Source: Actinomadura sp. NBRC 104425 (GTDB lineage Bacteria; Actinomycetota; Actinomycetes; Streptosporangiales; Streptosporangiaceae). From it: 64,000 nt of DNA. Location: positions 21,694-85,693 of the forward strand of contig NZ_BSTN01000025.1 of assembly GCF_030269545.1 (NCBI RefSeq), read 5' to 3'. Below, one piece after another: positions 43,206-52,167 of the stretch (within the stretch, counting starts at the first letter, position 1; each line of letters begins with the position of its first letter). The position numbers were made by a program, and so were the translations under genes. The notes under the pieces were generated by a model. The model worked only from the letters and a program-made list of their open reading frames with translations, was not told the DNA's origin and made no database searches.

Positions 43206-45734
43206 TCAATAGCGGATGCCCATGCCCTCGACCGGTGGGGTACGGAGGAGCCGGCCGATCGGGATGATCGTGGACACCAGCGCCAACGCCACCGTGCCAC
43301 CGACGATCACGACCCAGCCCAGCGCCGGAACGTACGGGACGGGCTGCCCGGCGATGGCGTTGACGATCGAGGACAGCGTGACCGCCGCGATCGCGACGCC
43401 GATCGTGAGCGCCACGCCCAGCAGGGCGGCCTGTTCGGCGTTCGCCATCCGCTTCACCTGACGGCGGGTCACCCCGACCAGGCGCAGCAGGGACAGCTCC
43501 CGGGCCCGGGCCAGCGCGGCCATGATCAGCGTGTTGGCGGCCGCGAGCACCGCGTACCCGACCAGCACGGCGACCAGCATTTTGTTCAGCCACGAGCTGA
43601 TCGCCAGGTCCTGGGCCAGTGCGCCGGTGAACCGGTCGGTGGTGGTGACGGCGCTCGCCGGGTACGCGTCCGCCAACTTGGTCAGGGCCGGTACCACGTC
43701 GGCGTTCGGCGCGCTGCGGACCAGCACGTGGTCGTTCAGATCGGTGGCGGTGTGCCCGGCGAGCGTCGCGTTGCTCAGGGTGACGTCGCCGAAGCCGAGG
43801 TTCCGGTCGTAGATGGCGACGACCTTGAGGGTGACGGGCGTGCCGTCCCCGAGCCACAGCTTGGCCTTGCCGCCGATCTTCCACCCGGACGTGTCGGCCT
43901 GTGACGAGGACACCGCCACGGTGCCGGCCCCCAGCGCGGCGAGGCTGCCCGACCTCACCTTCAGGTCCATGGTCCGGTCCGCGCCCTGCGGATCGATGCC
44001 CTGCGCGACCACCGTCATCGCCTCGTCCATGAACGGCACGATCACCGAGGTGCGGCGGACTCCGGTCGCGGCGAGCACGCCGGGGATCCGGCGGGCCTGC
44101 GCGGCCACCGCCGCGGGCAGCCCGGCGCCGCCGACCAGCGCGTGCTGGGCGAGCGTCCCCTCCCGGCTCTGCACCACCGTCTGGCGCTCCAGGTTGTCCT
44201 GCAGGAACCAGACGGTGCCGCCGAACCCGACGGAGAGCACCAGCGCCGTCAGCACGGCGACCATGCCACGCGCGTTCGCCCGCAGGTTCGCTGCGGCCAG
44301 GTAGCCGCTGTTGCCGAAGACGGTCCGCAGGACCGGGGCGAGCGCCACCGCGGTGGCCCGGTTGATCCACGGGGCGAGCAGCGCGATCGCCAGCACGAAC
44401 ATGTACAGCATGCCCACCGCGGCGCCCATGGCGGTCTGGCCGCTGGTCATGCCGGTCAGGCCGGTCAGCGCGACCGCGCAGCCCAGGAGCGCCAGGCCGG
44501 AGACGACCCGCACCCGGCCGCCGAGGCCCGGTTCGACGGCCGCTTCACCCAGCGCCTCGGTGGGCCGGATGCGGGTGGTGCGCCGGGCGGCGATCCAGGC
44601 GGACAGCAGCGCGACGGCGGCCACGGCCACGGTCACCGCGGGCGCGGCCACGATCCCGCCGCTCATGGTGAAGTTCTCCGGGACGAAGCCGCGGGTCACC
44701 AGCTCGTCCCCGATCCACAGGCCGGCGAGCAGGCCGATCGGCACGCCCACCACCGCCGCGAGCAGGCTGAGCATGCCCACCTCGCCGAGGATCAGCAGCC
44801 GGACCTGGCCCGGGGTCGCCGCGATCGCCCGCAGCAGGGCGAAGTCGCGGCGGCGGTACCGCACCGACAGGCCGACCGTCGCGGCGACCACGAAACCGAT
44901 GATCAGCGCGGCGTAGCCGCCGAACGCGCCGCCGGCCTCCAGGGTGAAGCTCTTGGCGGCGACCGCCTCGGGCTGTTCGGCCAGGCCCAGTTCGTCACCG
45001 GTGTAGGCGGTCGCGCCCGCGCCGTCCGCGATGCGCTCGACCGCGGCGGTGACGGCCTCCCGGTCGGCGCCCTTCGCGGGGATCACGCCGATCGCGTCGA
45101 CGCGGCCGGGCCGCGGGGAGAGCCGGGCCGCCTGCGCGTCGGTGAAGAACAGCGCCGCCTGCGGCCCGCGCACGCCGGACGCCTTGACGACGCCGCTCAC
45201 CCGGACTTGGTGGACGGTCCCGCCGGTGAGGATCGCCGTGGTGCTGCCGGGGCGCAGCTTCCCCGCCGCGGCGAGCCGTTCGTCCACAGCGACTTCGCCC
45301 TGGGTCCGCGGCGCGGTGCCGGACACCACCTTGTACGGCGTGAGCACCGCGCTCCCCCAGCCGTGGCCTGCGACGGGCACCTTCGGCGCGGCCGCCGCCG
45401 CGACCGCGATCGTCCGGTCCGGCACGGCGTTCGCCACGCCGGGCACCGCGGCGACCTTGCGGACCAGCGACTCCGGGAGGCTGCCGCGCTCGGGCAGCGT
45501 CACCGTGCTGGTCTCGCGCTCGCCGAACCGCTCCGGCCCCTGCACGGTGAGCTGGTGCCGGGCGATGACGGCGAACGCCGCGCCGTACCGCTGCGGCTCT
45601 CCCTTGTACCGCAGCCCCGATTCGACGAGCACCCCGCACACCGTCAGGACCGCGACCCCGGCGGCGAGCGCCAGGAAGGTCGCGACGAAGGTGCCCTTGC
45701 GGTGGCGCAGCATCCGTGCGGCGAGTCCGAGCAC
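43206..45734 (-). CDS. FtsX-family ABC transporter permease
   Basis: 842-residue permease of the MacB/LolE type with two FtsX modules and about ten membrane helices: one at the N-terminus (FVATFLALAAGVAVLTVCGVL), three before residue ~390, a middle pair, and three near the C-terminus. A large external domain lies between helix 1 and ~residue 250. The protein ends GMGIRY just where the TnpB element right end begins, so its stop codon TGA is supplied by the GTCAA of the element; the native C-terminus may have been a few residues different. Three bases downstream of the ATPase gene: one operon. Confidence 0.88.
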   Translation of the reverse strand: MLGLAARMLRHRKGTFVATFLALAAGVAVLTVCGVLVESGLRYKGEPQRYGAAFAVIARHQLTVQGPERFGERETSTVTLPERGSLPESLVRKVAAVPGVANAVPDRTIAVAAAAAPKVPVAGHGWGSAVLTPYKVVSGTAPRTQGEVAVDERLAAAGKLRPGSTTAILTGGTVHQVRVSGVVKASGVRGPQAALFFTDAQAARLSPRPGRVDAIGVIPAKGADREAVTAAVERIADGAGATAYTGDELGLAEQPEAVAAKSFTLEAGGAFGGYAALIIGFVVAATVGLSVRYRRRDFALLRAIAATPGQVRLLILGEVGMLSLLAAVVGVPIGLLAGLWIGDELVTRGFVPENFTMSGGIVAAPAVTVAVAAVALLSAWIAARRTTRIRPTEALGEAAVEPGLGGRVRVVSGLALLGCAVALTGLTGMTSGQTAMGAAVGMLYMFVLAIALLAPWINRATAVALAPVLRTVFGNSGYLAAANLRANARGMVAVLTALVLSVGFGGTVWFLQDNLERQTVVQSREGTLAQHALVGGAGLPAAVAAQARRIPGVLAATGVRRTSVIVPFMDEAMTVVAQGIDPQGADRTMDLKVRSGSLAALGAGTVAVSSSQADTSGWKIGGKAKLWLGDGTPVTLKVVAIYDRNLGFGDVTLSNATLAGHTATDLNDHVLVRSAPNADVVPALTKLADAYPASAVTTTDRFTGALAQDLAISSWLNKMLVAVLVGYAVLAAANTLIMAALARARELSLLRLVGVTRRQVKRMANAEQAALLGVALTIGVAIAAVTLSSIVNAIAGQPVPYVPALGWVVIVGGTVALALVSTIIPIGRLLRTPPVEGMGIRY

Positions 45735-45737
45735 CGC

Positions 45738-46508
45738 TCAGCCCTCCCTGCTCGCGACGGGCTGCCGCTGCCGGCGGTCGAGCATCGCCAGCTGCTCGGC
45801 GATCCGCTGGACGCCGGGCTGGGGCATGTCCCGCACGATATGGCCGTCGGCCAGCACCATGACGCGGTCGGCGTACGACGCGGCGACCGGGTCGTGCGTC
45901 ACCATGATCACCGTCTGTCCGAACTGGTCGACCGCCGACCGCAGCAGGCCCAGCACCTCGGCCGCGGTCTGCGTGTCGAGCGCGCCGGTGGGCTCGTCGC
46001 AGAAGATCACCTCGGGCCGGGTGACCAGCGCCCGGGCGATCGCCACCCGCTGCTGCTGCCCGCCGGACAGCTGCGCCGGCCGGTGTCCGAGCCGGTGTCC
46101 CAGTCCGACCCGGTCGATCACCTCGGCGACCCACGCCGGGTCCGGGCGCCTGCCCGCCAGCCGGGCCGGCAGCAGGATGTTCTGCTCCACCGTCAGGGCG
46201 CCCACCAGGTTGAACGCCTGGAAGATGAAGCCGATCCGGTCGCGGCGCAGCTCGGTCAGCCGCTTCTCGGACATCGTCGACAGATCGGTCGTGCCGATCA
46301 GGACGCGACCGGAGGTGGGGCGGTCGAGTCCGGCCGCGCAGTGCAGCAGGGTGCTCTTGCCGGAGCCGGACGGCCCCATGACCGCCGTCATCGTTCCGCG
46401 GGCGAAGCGGACGTCGACCTCGGCCAGCGCCGTGACGGGTTGCTCACCTCCGTACGTCTTGGTGACCCGTTCGAGACGGACGACGTCGGCGGGTAGGGGC
46501 ACTGACAT
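45738..46508 (-). CDS. ABC transporter ATP-binding protein (MacB/LolD type)
   Basis: 256 residues. Walker A GPSGSGKST (~45), Q-loop FIFQAFNLV, signature LSGGQQQRVAIARALV, Walker B VIFCDEPTGALD and H-loop VTHDP. LolD/MacB-like hallmark PTGALDTQT. Works with the FtsX permease three bases downstream; in actinomycetes such pairs export peptides or lipids or remodel the wall, and are often next to a two-component system, as here (kinase at 47070, divergent). Confidence 0.93.
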   Translation of the reverse strand: MSVPLPADVVRLERVTKTYGGEQPVTALAEVDVRFARGTMTAVMGPSGSGKSTLLHCAAGLDRPTSGRVLIGTTDLSTMSEKRLTELRRDRIGFIFQAFNLVGALTVEQNILLPARLAGRRPDPAWVAEVIDRVGLGHRLGHRPAQLSGGQQQRVAIARALVTRPEVIFCDEPTGALDTQTAAEVLGLLRSAVDQFGQTVIMVTHDPVAASYADRVMVLADGHIVRDMPQPGVQRIAEQLAMLDRRQRQPVASREG

Positions 46509-47000
46509 GCGGGTTGCCTTTCAGGAGCCTGTTTTCAACGGCTTTTCGACGCTAGAAAGCGCGTGCCGCCCCAGCAATGCAGCCAGTTGCCCATGCGAAG
46601 TAGTGCAGGCACTACCGCGCGCTCGTTTTCGTCACCGACCGCGATCACCGTCACGCACAGCTACCAGTCCGATGCCGACACGGCCTCGCCGGACGTCCAT
46701 CGCGCAGCGCCCCGGCCGCCGCCCCGCTTCCAGCGTCACCGCGGCGTCCTCGAACGGGGCGTGCGCCCGCGCCGGTGCCTCGATCAATTGGGCGGGGCGG
46801 GCCACCGCGCCATGCGCCCCCTTCGCCGCGCAAGTGCTGCTCGGCGGTGCGCGCCAGCCGACACCACGACATCGGGGCCCGAAACGGCGGCGCGCTTGCC
46901 CCCTCTCGCGGCGGCCGGCGCGGGCAGGTGCGAAAAGCCGTTCCGCGTCGCGAACACCACGAAGGATGTTCTGGACAATCCAGCCACCTGGCCAGATTTC
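46509..47000. other. Gene-free spacer between ABC operon and orphan kinase
   Basis: About 490 bases with no supported gene. Promoters for both the ABC operon (minus) and the kinase (plus) must lie here. Long open frames are composition artefacts. Confidence 0.45.
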
Positions 47001-47016
47001 GTACAGCTGGCTGTAC
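47001..47016. promoter_or_regulatory. 16-bp perfect palindrome upstream of the orphan kinase
   Basis: GTACAGC and GCTGTAC arms around TG, 54 bases before the kinase start, within a more A/T-rich segment (GGACAATCCAG, AGATTTCG). A candidate operator or the downstream part of the kinase promoter. Confidence 0.4.
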
Positions 47017-47069
47017 CTCCCGTGCCGATTCTCCTGCCATGGGGGGAACCGCTCCCCTAGAGTCCTCCG

Positions 47070-48347
47070 GTGGAAGTGGTGGTGGACAGCGCGGAATCGA
47101 GTGCTCCCCGAAGGACTGTGCGGCGAATCATCGTCATGCGTGCACGCGCGGTCTTGGACGCGCTCGAACATCTCGTCAGCGGGCTCAGCACGGCCCTGCC
47201 TGCGTTCATCGTCCTGACATGGCTTCTCGCGGTCGCGCTGCTGTGCGCGGTCGGTGTCGGCTTCCTGCTCGCCCCCACCCTCCCCCGGCTCATCCGCGCC
47301 CTGGCCGAACGTGAGCGCGCTCGGTTGTCCCGGTGGGGCACCGAGATCCCCGCGATGGGGCCCGTGCCCGCGGGGGTGCGCGCCGCGTTCGCCGATCCGG
47401 TCGTCCGGCGGGAACTGCGCTGGCTGCCGGTGCACGGCACGCTGGGCCTGTCCATCGGGGGCGTCGGGGCGACACTGGCCGTGCAGGCCGCCCAGGACAT
47501 CACCTACCCGCTGTGGTGGCGGGTGGCGCCGCGGGAAGAGACCATCCCGAACTTCGTGTTCTGGAGCGTGCGCGACGACCTCGACGCCCTCGCGGTCGCG
47601 TTCCTCGGCCTGGCACTGGCCACCGTTTTCATGGTCGTCATCCCCGGGATGGCCCGCTTGCAGGCGTGGCCGGGGCGGCGGCTGCTGGCACCTCCGCCCG
47701 ACGTCGACCTGTCGCTGCAGGTCGCGCGGCTGTCGGCGACCCGGGCCGCGGCTTTGGACGCGCACGCGCAGGAGCTGCGACGCATCGAGCGGACCCTGCA
47801 CGACGGGACGCAGAACCGCCTCGTCGCCGTGAACGTCCTGCTGGGCGCGACCCGCCGTGCGCTGGCGCGCGACCCGGCCGCCGCGGAGGCGCTGCTGGAA
47901 CAGGCCCAGGACGCCGCGGAGACCGCCATGGCCGAGCTCCGCACGGTCCTGCGCGGCATCCTGCCGCCGGTTCTGGCCGACCGGGGGCTGGCCGAAGCGC
48001 TCGCCGGGCTCGCGGCGAACTGCGGCGTGCCCTGCCGCACGGACATCGACATCCCCGAGCGGTGCGCCGCCTCCGCCGAGGCCACCGCGTACTTCGTGGC
48101 CGCCGAGGCGCTGACCAACGTCTCCCGGCACAGCCGCGCGCGCAACGCTGCCCTGATCGCACGACAGCGAGGCGACCGGCTGTCGCTGCGCATCGAGGAC
48201 GACGGAATCGGCGGCGCGGACGCGAGCGGAGGATCAGGCCTCGCCGGCATCCGCAGCCGGATCGAGGCGCACGGCGGCCGCTTTGCCGTGACCAGTCCGC
48301 CCGGCGGCCCGACCGTGCTGGAGATGGACCTGCCCTGCGGGCCGTGA
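47070..48347 (+). CDS. Orphan sensor histidine kinase (HisKA_3)
   Basis: 425 residues. An N-terminal membrane domain with four hydrophobic segments (ALPAFIVLTWLLAVALLCAVG, then two at ~130-150 and ~185-205), and the 'sensor' architecture also seen in the 35150 kinase. LRRIERTLHDGTQNRL gives the phospho-His at ~residue 244; TVLRGILPPVLADRGL, the N-box AEALTNVSRHSRARNA and the G-box EDDGIGGADASGGSGL follow. GTG start at 47070 has no clear ribosome site; ATG at 47136 is an alternative. No response regulator gene follows; only a short relic is left. Divergent from the ABC operon that it may once have controlled. Confidence 0.85.
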   Translation: MEVVVDSAESSAPRRTVRRIIVMRARAVLDALEHLVSGLSTALPAFIVLTWLLAVALLCAVGVGFLLAPTLPRLIRALAERERARLSRWGTEIPAMGPVPAGVRAAFADPVVRRELRWLPVHGTLGLSIGGVGATLAVQAAQDITYPLWWRVAPREETIPNFVFWSVRDDLDALAVAFLGLALATVFMVVIPGMARLQAWPGRRLLAPPPDVDLSLQVARLSATRAAALDAHAQELRRIERTLHDGTQNRLVAVNVLLGATRRALARDPAAAEALLEQAQDAAETAMAELRTVLRGILPPVLADRGLAEALAGLAANCGVPCRTDIDIPERCAASAEATAYFVAAEALTNVSRHSRARNAALIARQRGDRLSLRIEDDGIGGADASGGSGLAGIRSRIEAHGGRFAVTSPPGGPTVLEMDLPCGP

Positions 48348-48360
48348 CCGCCGACGACCA
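48331..48360 (+). pseudogene. First codons of a lost response regulator gene
   Basis: At the kinase stop codon the +1 frame reads (L)RAVTADDHL, matching the start of NarL-type receivers (VRVVIAEDLAL in the intact pair at 36397; VLITDDHPV at 24751). CTG replaces GTG at the expected start. The similarity stops after ~10 codons and the following DNA is unrelated, so the regulator seems to have been removed by a deletion. Confidence 0.5.
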
Positions 48361-48419
48361 CCTGACCGAGTCGCCAAGCGCCGCGACGGGTGACGCAGGC
48401 GGGCGCGGACCGCAGGCGC

Positions 48420-48455
48420 CCGGGGGCGGCTCCGCCGACACGGAGCCGCCCCCGG
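48420..48455 (+). terminator. Hairpin after the orphan kinase
   Basis: CGGGGGCGGCTCCG (48421) pairs with CGGAGCCGCCCCCG (48441-48454) across a short loop, about 75 bases past the kinase stop codon. No T-tract. Confidence 0.7.
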
Positions 48456-48596
48456 CCCGCCCCGCTCAAGCACCGCAACTTCAACGTGCCCGGCTGCTAC
48501 GACTGCGGCCACCGACGACCTGTGTCCCCCCGCAAGTCGTCCTCGTCCAGAAAGGTGCTGATCGGTTCGTGTGACGCTGCTTTCGTCCGCCGCGCA

Positions 48597-48640
48597 GCCG
48601 TGCCGGGACCGTTCTTGGTGCGGGACGGTCCCGGCACGGC
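48597..48640 (-). terminator. Hairpin after the flavin monooxygenase gene
   Basis: Perfect 16-base arms (48597-48612 and 48625-48640) with a 12-base loop, 20 bases beyond the monooxygenase stop codon. Confidence 0.75.
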
Positions 48641-48659
48641 GGCCGGTCAGCGGTGGACG

Positions 48660-49790
48660 TCAGTGGTCGTCACCGTTGGCGGGCCCGTGCGGCTCGTTGG
48701 ACAGCAGGTCTCCGGCGCGGCCGTCGTGGAGGTGCTGCATCTCGGTGGAGCGGGGCAGCATGGTCTTCTCGTAGGCCTGGACGGCCTCGTCGATGGTGTC
48801 GTGGTCGGCGATGGCGAGGGCGAGTTCGCAGGCGTCGAGCATGGCGAGGTTGACGCCGAAACCGAGCGGGGGCATGAGGTGGGCGGCGTCTCCCAGCACG
48901 GTGACGGTGGGGTTGTGCTCCCAGGTGTGGGGGACGGGCAGGGCGTAGATGGGGCGGTCGATGTAGCGGCCGTCGTTGTCGCTGATCAGCCGGCGCAGGC
49001 TGGGCGCCCAGTCGCGGTAGCGGTCCAGGAGGAGGGCGCGGAGGGCGTCGGTGTCCTGGACGCTGAGACCGGCCGCGGTGATCCAGTCGGCGGGAGCGCG
49101 CTGGATGATGTAGACGCGGATGTGGTCGCCGCCGTTGCGCTGGGCGAACAGGCCGCGCTCTCCGTCGGCTACCGCGGCGCTGCCCGGGCCGACGAGTTCG
49201 GCGATCTCGGAGTGCCGGTCGTCGACGTCGTCGAACCAGGCTTCGAGGAAGCTGATGCCGGTGTACTGGGGGGTGGCCGGGGAGATCGCGCGGCGGACCT
49301 TGGACCAGGCGCCGTCGGCGCCGATAACCAGGTCGGCCTCCACGGTGGTGCCGTCGGCGAAGAGCAGCCGACGGGGGCCTTCCGCGGGCCCCTCGACGGA
49401 GCGCAGGGTGTGGCCCCAGCGCACCGTGTTCGGCTCCAGCGAGTTCAGCAGGAGGTCGCGCAGCCGACCGCGGTCGATCTCGGGCTTGAAGCGCTCGTCC
49501 TCGTCGGGAACGTGGTGGGAAGCGATCGCGCCCGTCTTCGCGTCCAGTTGCCGCATTTCCTGCCCCTCGGGGCGGGAGAGGCGGAAGAACTCCTCCAGCA
49601 GCCCGGCCTCGCGCAGGGCGATCTGGCCGTAGTCCTCGCGCAGGTCGAGGGTGCCGCCCTGGTTGCGGACGTCGGGGCCGGTCTCGTGCTCGTAGACGGT
49701 GACGGCGACACCGCGTCGCTGCAGGATGCGCGCGCAGGTCAGGCCGCCGGGGCCGGCGCCGATGATGGCGATGCGAGGGGTGCTTTCCAT
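48660..49790 (-). CDS. FAD-dependent monooxygenase (TetX/PHBH-like)
   Basis: 376-residue flavoprotein. FAD-binding GAGPGGLTCARIL at residues 11-23, GRLRDLLL, the DG motif VIGADGAWSKVR (~155-166) and the second FAD motif LGDAAHLMPPLGFGVNLAMLD (in two parts, ~305-325). This sequence set matches the NAD(P)H-dependent hydroxylases of the TetX/RebC/aklavinone type that act on aromatic drugs or polyketides. No polyketide or resistance cluster surrounds it, so substrate is unknown. ATG at 49790 has GGAGCACCACC upstream. Probably controlled by the TetR gene 800 bases away. Confidence 0.88.
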   Translation of the reverse strand: MESTPRIAIIGAGPGGLTCARILQRRGVAVTVYEHETGPDVRNQGGTLDLREDYGQIALREAGLLEEFFRLSRPEGQEMRQLDAKTGAIASHHVPDEDERFKPEIDRGRLRDLLLNSLEPNTVRWGHTLRSVEGPAEGPRRLLFADGTTVEADLVIGADGAWSKVRRAISPATPQYTGISFLEAWFDDVDDRHSEIAELVGPGSAAVADGERGLFAQRNGGDHIRVYIIQRAPADWITAAGLSVQDTDALRALLLDRYRDWAPSLRRLISDNDGRYIDRPIYALPVPHTWEHNPTVTVLGDAAHLMPPLGFGVNLAMLDACELALAIADHDTIDEAVQAYEKTMLPRSTEMQHLHDGRAGDLLSNEPHGPANGDDH

Positions 49791-50552
49791 GGTGGTGCTC
49801 CGTTCGTGTCACGCGGCGGTGCCGCATTCCTGTGTTGCGTTGTGGGGTGGAGGTCAGCGGGATGTGGCCGCAGAGACGTTCTGCTTCTTGCCAGGACGGG
49901 CAGCGGGCCAGCCTTGCGCAGCGAGTCTCCGATAACGAAGGCTGCGGCGATAAGAGCGACACCGTCCCGGTGCCGAAGGCATGGCCGGCACCGATCGCGA
50001 CCACCTCGAGACAGGCGCGTCCTTGACACCGCCGGACAGGGCATGCAGGGCGCTCGGAGTCGAGCGCAGCCCATCGGCAGGCGGGGTTCGAACACGCAAC
50101 GCCGCCGCCCGGGGTGCGAAAGACAGTGACCGTGCCCGCTTCTCCATCCGGACAGAGCAGGCCCGGTCACGGCCGCAACGCAAAGGCCGAGGACCCTGCC
50201 TGATCCCAGGCTGAGGCGGCGCCCACCAGGCAGTGGCCAGGTCGATCGCGATGCCGAAGACGGTCACGAGGATGACACCCACCCAGCCGGTCCCCCCTCG
50301 TCCCGCACATCCTGGCGACGGCGGTGACCAGCGCGAAGACCTGCGGAAGGCGTGGACATCGCGGCGCCGACGAGCATGACACCGAGCAGCACCCGACGCA
50401 CGATCTTCGACGGTGCGCTGGCCCCGACCGCAAGGGGAGGCAGCCGCGGACATGGCTGATCACTCCTCTCGGGCAGGAGAAAGGCGGGAGGGCCGGACGA
50501 TGCCTCACGGCCGCCATCACAGGAGACCACACCGCGGCGAAAAGTGCAACAG
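49791..50552. other. Spacer with possible decayed membrane-protein gene
   Basis: Around 50215-50430 on the minus strand three different frames give KIVRRVLLGVMLVGAAMS, then QVFALVTAVARMCG and GWVGVILVTVFGIAIDL in succession. Read in order they resemble one small hydrophobic membrane protein broken by at least two frameshifts. The evidence is composition plus order only. The remaining bases hold nothing I can name. Confidence 0.3.
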
Positions 50553-50589
50553 CTTCACTTTTGAAGTCGGTCAACCCATCGGGTAGGGT
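50553..50589 (+). promoter_or_regulatory. Leaderless tetR promoter with overlapping dyad
   Basis: TTGAAG (50561-50566), a 17-base spacer and TAGGGT (50584-50589) resemble a sigma-70 promoter. Only six bases separate the -10 box from the ATG, so the mRNA is probably leaderless. CTTCACTTTTGAAG (50553-50566), a dyad with CTTCA/TGAAG arms, overlaps the -35 box, the right place for autorepression by the TetR protein. Confidence 0.5.
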
Positions 50590-50595
50590 GCGAGC

Positions 50596-51213
50596 ATGCC
50601 TGAGACCGGGTCCCGCGGCGCCACCGCGTCGGCGCCGATGAGTCGCCGTGAGCGCAAGAAGGCCGCCACCCGCCAGGCCATCGCCGACGCGGCGCTGCGC
50701 CTGTTCCTGGAACGCGGCTTCGACAACGTGGGCATCCGCGAGATCGCAGATGCCGCGGACGTCTCGACCACCACGCTGTTCAAGCATTTCCCGGTCAAGG
50801 AGGCCCTCGTCTTCGACCGGGAGGCCGACCTGGAGGCCGGCCTGCTCGCCGCCGTACGCGAGCGGCCCCCGGGCCAGTCCATTCCGGCCGCCCTGCGCGA
50901 GCACGCCCTGCGCCACCGAAGGGCGGACGCCGACAGCGACCCCCGCTTCGCGAGCTTCCTCGAGCTGGTGAACAGCACCCCCGCCCTGCGCGACTACCAC
51001 CAGGCCATGTGGCTACGCCACACCGCCGCCCTCGCCGAGGCCATCGCCGAGGAAAGCGGCCTGCCCGCGGACGACCCCGCTTGCACCGCCTTGGCCCACT
51101 TCGCCCTTGAAGCCCCCCGCGTCGCCCGCGCTCACGACGACGCCCGCGAAGCCCTGATCCGCGCCTTCGACCTGCTCGACCACGGCTGGCGCGCCCTCAC
51201 CTCACGCACCTAG
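50596..51213 (+). CDS. TetR/AcrR family transcriptional regulator
   Basis: 205 residues. N-terminal HTH: AIADAALRLFLERGFDNVGI and EIADAADVSTTTLFKHFPVKEAL (residues ~28-70). The C-terminal ligand domain is poorly conserved, as usual. ATG at 50596 lacks an SD site because the transcript is probably leaderless. The second in-frame ATG (MSRRERKK) is also possible. Likely regulates itself and perhaps the divergent flavin monooxygenase. Confidence 0.9.
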   Translation: MPETGSRGATASAPMSRRERKKAATRQAIADAALRLFLERGFDNVGIREIADAADVSTTTLFKHFPVKEALVFDREADLEAGLLAAVRERPPGQSIPAALREHALRHRRADADSDPRFASFLELVNSTPALRDYHQAMWLRHTAALAEAIAEESGLPADDPACTALAHFALEAPRVARAHDDAREALIRAFDLLDHGWRALTSRT

Positions 51214-51772
51214 CCCACCGCAGCAATACGGCAGACCCTTCTTACGCGGGGCAGACCTCCACCATGCCCCGTCCCGCAGAACGACGACCCGCCAACAACA
51301 GAGGGCGACGCCAATGCACACGGGCGGCGCACAGCACAATCACGCACAAGCGCGCCCACGGCTCACGCGACGTGGCAGGCAAAGCAAAGTATCGGCCTGG
51401 CGATGGCGACACCAACGCTGCGACCGATATCCACCCGCTGGCGCACACCTCCGCAAAGGCGCCAGCTCCACGTCAGCAAATAGCCGCAAGGCGGGTCCGC
51501 GCACACCCCGCGCCGCGGCGCCACCGGCCGCGTAACCCGAGCATCCATGAACGGGCACTCGGATCCCCGTCGCACTCGGCTGCGCCCTGCAGCGGCGCAC
51601 CGCTACCCATCATCCAACAGCACCGCCCGGCTAACTGCTGACGCGGCCCGAGCACTGGGGCTGGAACGCACTCGGGCCTGTGCGCTCGACCGTCGTGACA
51701 GGTTTTGCCGCACAGTGATCGCATCGACGTCAACTATCGGACATATGCGAAATCTTGGGGCAGGCTGCTACG
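51214..51772. other. Gene-free spacer at the edge of the integration hot spot
   Basis: About 560 bases of lower-GC, C/A-rich DNA compared with the chromosomal side. No gene, tRNA or repeat is seen. It marks the left boundary of a patchwork of relics. Confidence 0.45.
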
Positions 51773-51970
51773 ACATTCAAGCTTCCTGCGGATTTGGAAC
51801 TAGGTACGGGCGGACGCCCCGGACCTGCACTTTTGCGATCTGCGGCACGTTGGTGCCCCCTGCCGCGGAGGTATCAAGGAACTGATGACGCGCATGGGCC
51901 ACTCCTCGACGCGAGCAGCAAATCTACCAGCACGCCAGCCCGGATCGAAACAAGAACATCGCGGGACACC
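51773..51970 (+). pseudogene. Relic of a tyrosine integrase C-terminus
   Basis: Base-for-base resemblance to the 3' part of the intact integrase at 63715-63875: TTCAAGCTTCC, GGTACGGGCGGAC, GGACCTGCACTTT, GATCTGCG-CACG, and TCAAGGAACTGATGACGCGC. Several small indels break the frame. After GHSSTR the relic, with one frame correction, reads IYQHASPDRNKNIA, the normal family ending with the nucleophilic tyrosine. It is in the same orientation as the intact gene. Confidence 0.85.
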
Positions 51971-52039
51971 TTCTGAGCCCCACCCAGGATTTCGCCTCGA
52001 CTCTCCCTGGTTAGCAGAATTTCCCGCGAGAGAAGCCGC

Positions 52040-52070
52040 CATGGCCCAGGAAGCCACCTCCTGGGCCATG
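52040..52070. terminator. Hairpin after the integrase relic
   Basis: CATGGCCCAGGA (52040-52051) and TCCTGGGCCATG (52059-52070) form a perfect 12-base stem with a seven-base loop. Could be the old terminator of the relic integrase. Confidence 0.5.
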
Positions 52071-52167
52071 CGATCCGTTAGGACAAACCCACGCACCAAC
52101 CTGCGGGCTCTGACTCAAAGGCAGGTGGTCACGGAAATGTGCGGGGCCCCGGCAGGTTGACGTACAG

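Noticed and set aside
46563..47060. 165-codon frame upstream of the orphan kinase
   Set aside because: No conserved motif or start signal; overlaps frames on the other strand.
48354..48574. Continuation of the response regulator after the kinase
   Set aside because: After ~10 codons the sequence becomes Gly/Ala/Pro-rich and lacks any receiver motif.
48660..51213. Biosynthetic or drug-resistance cluster around the flavin monooxygenase
   Set aside because: Only a monooxygenase and a TetR gene are present; no synthase, tailoring set or exporter is intact nearby.
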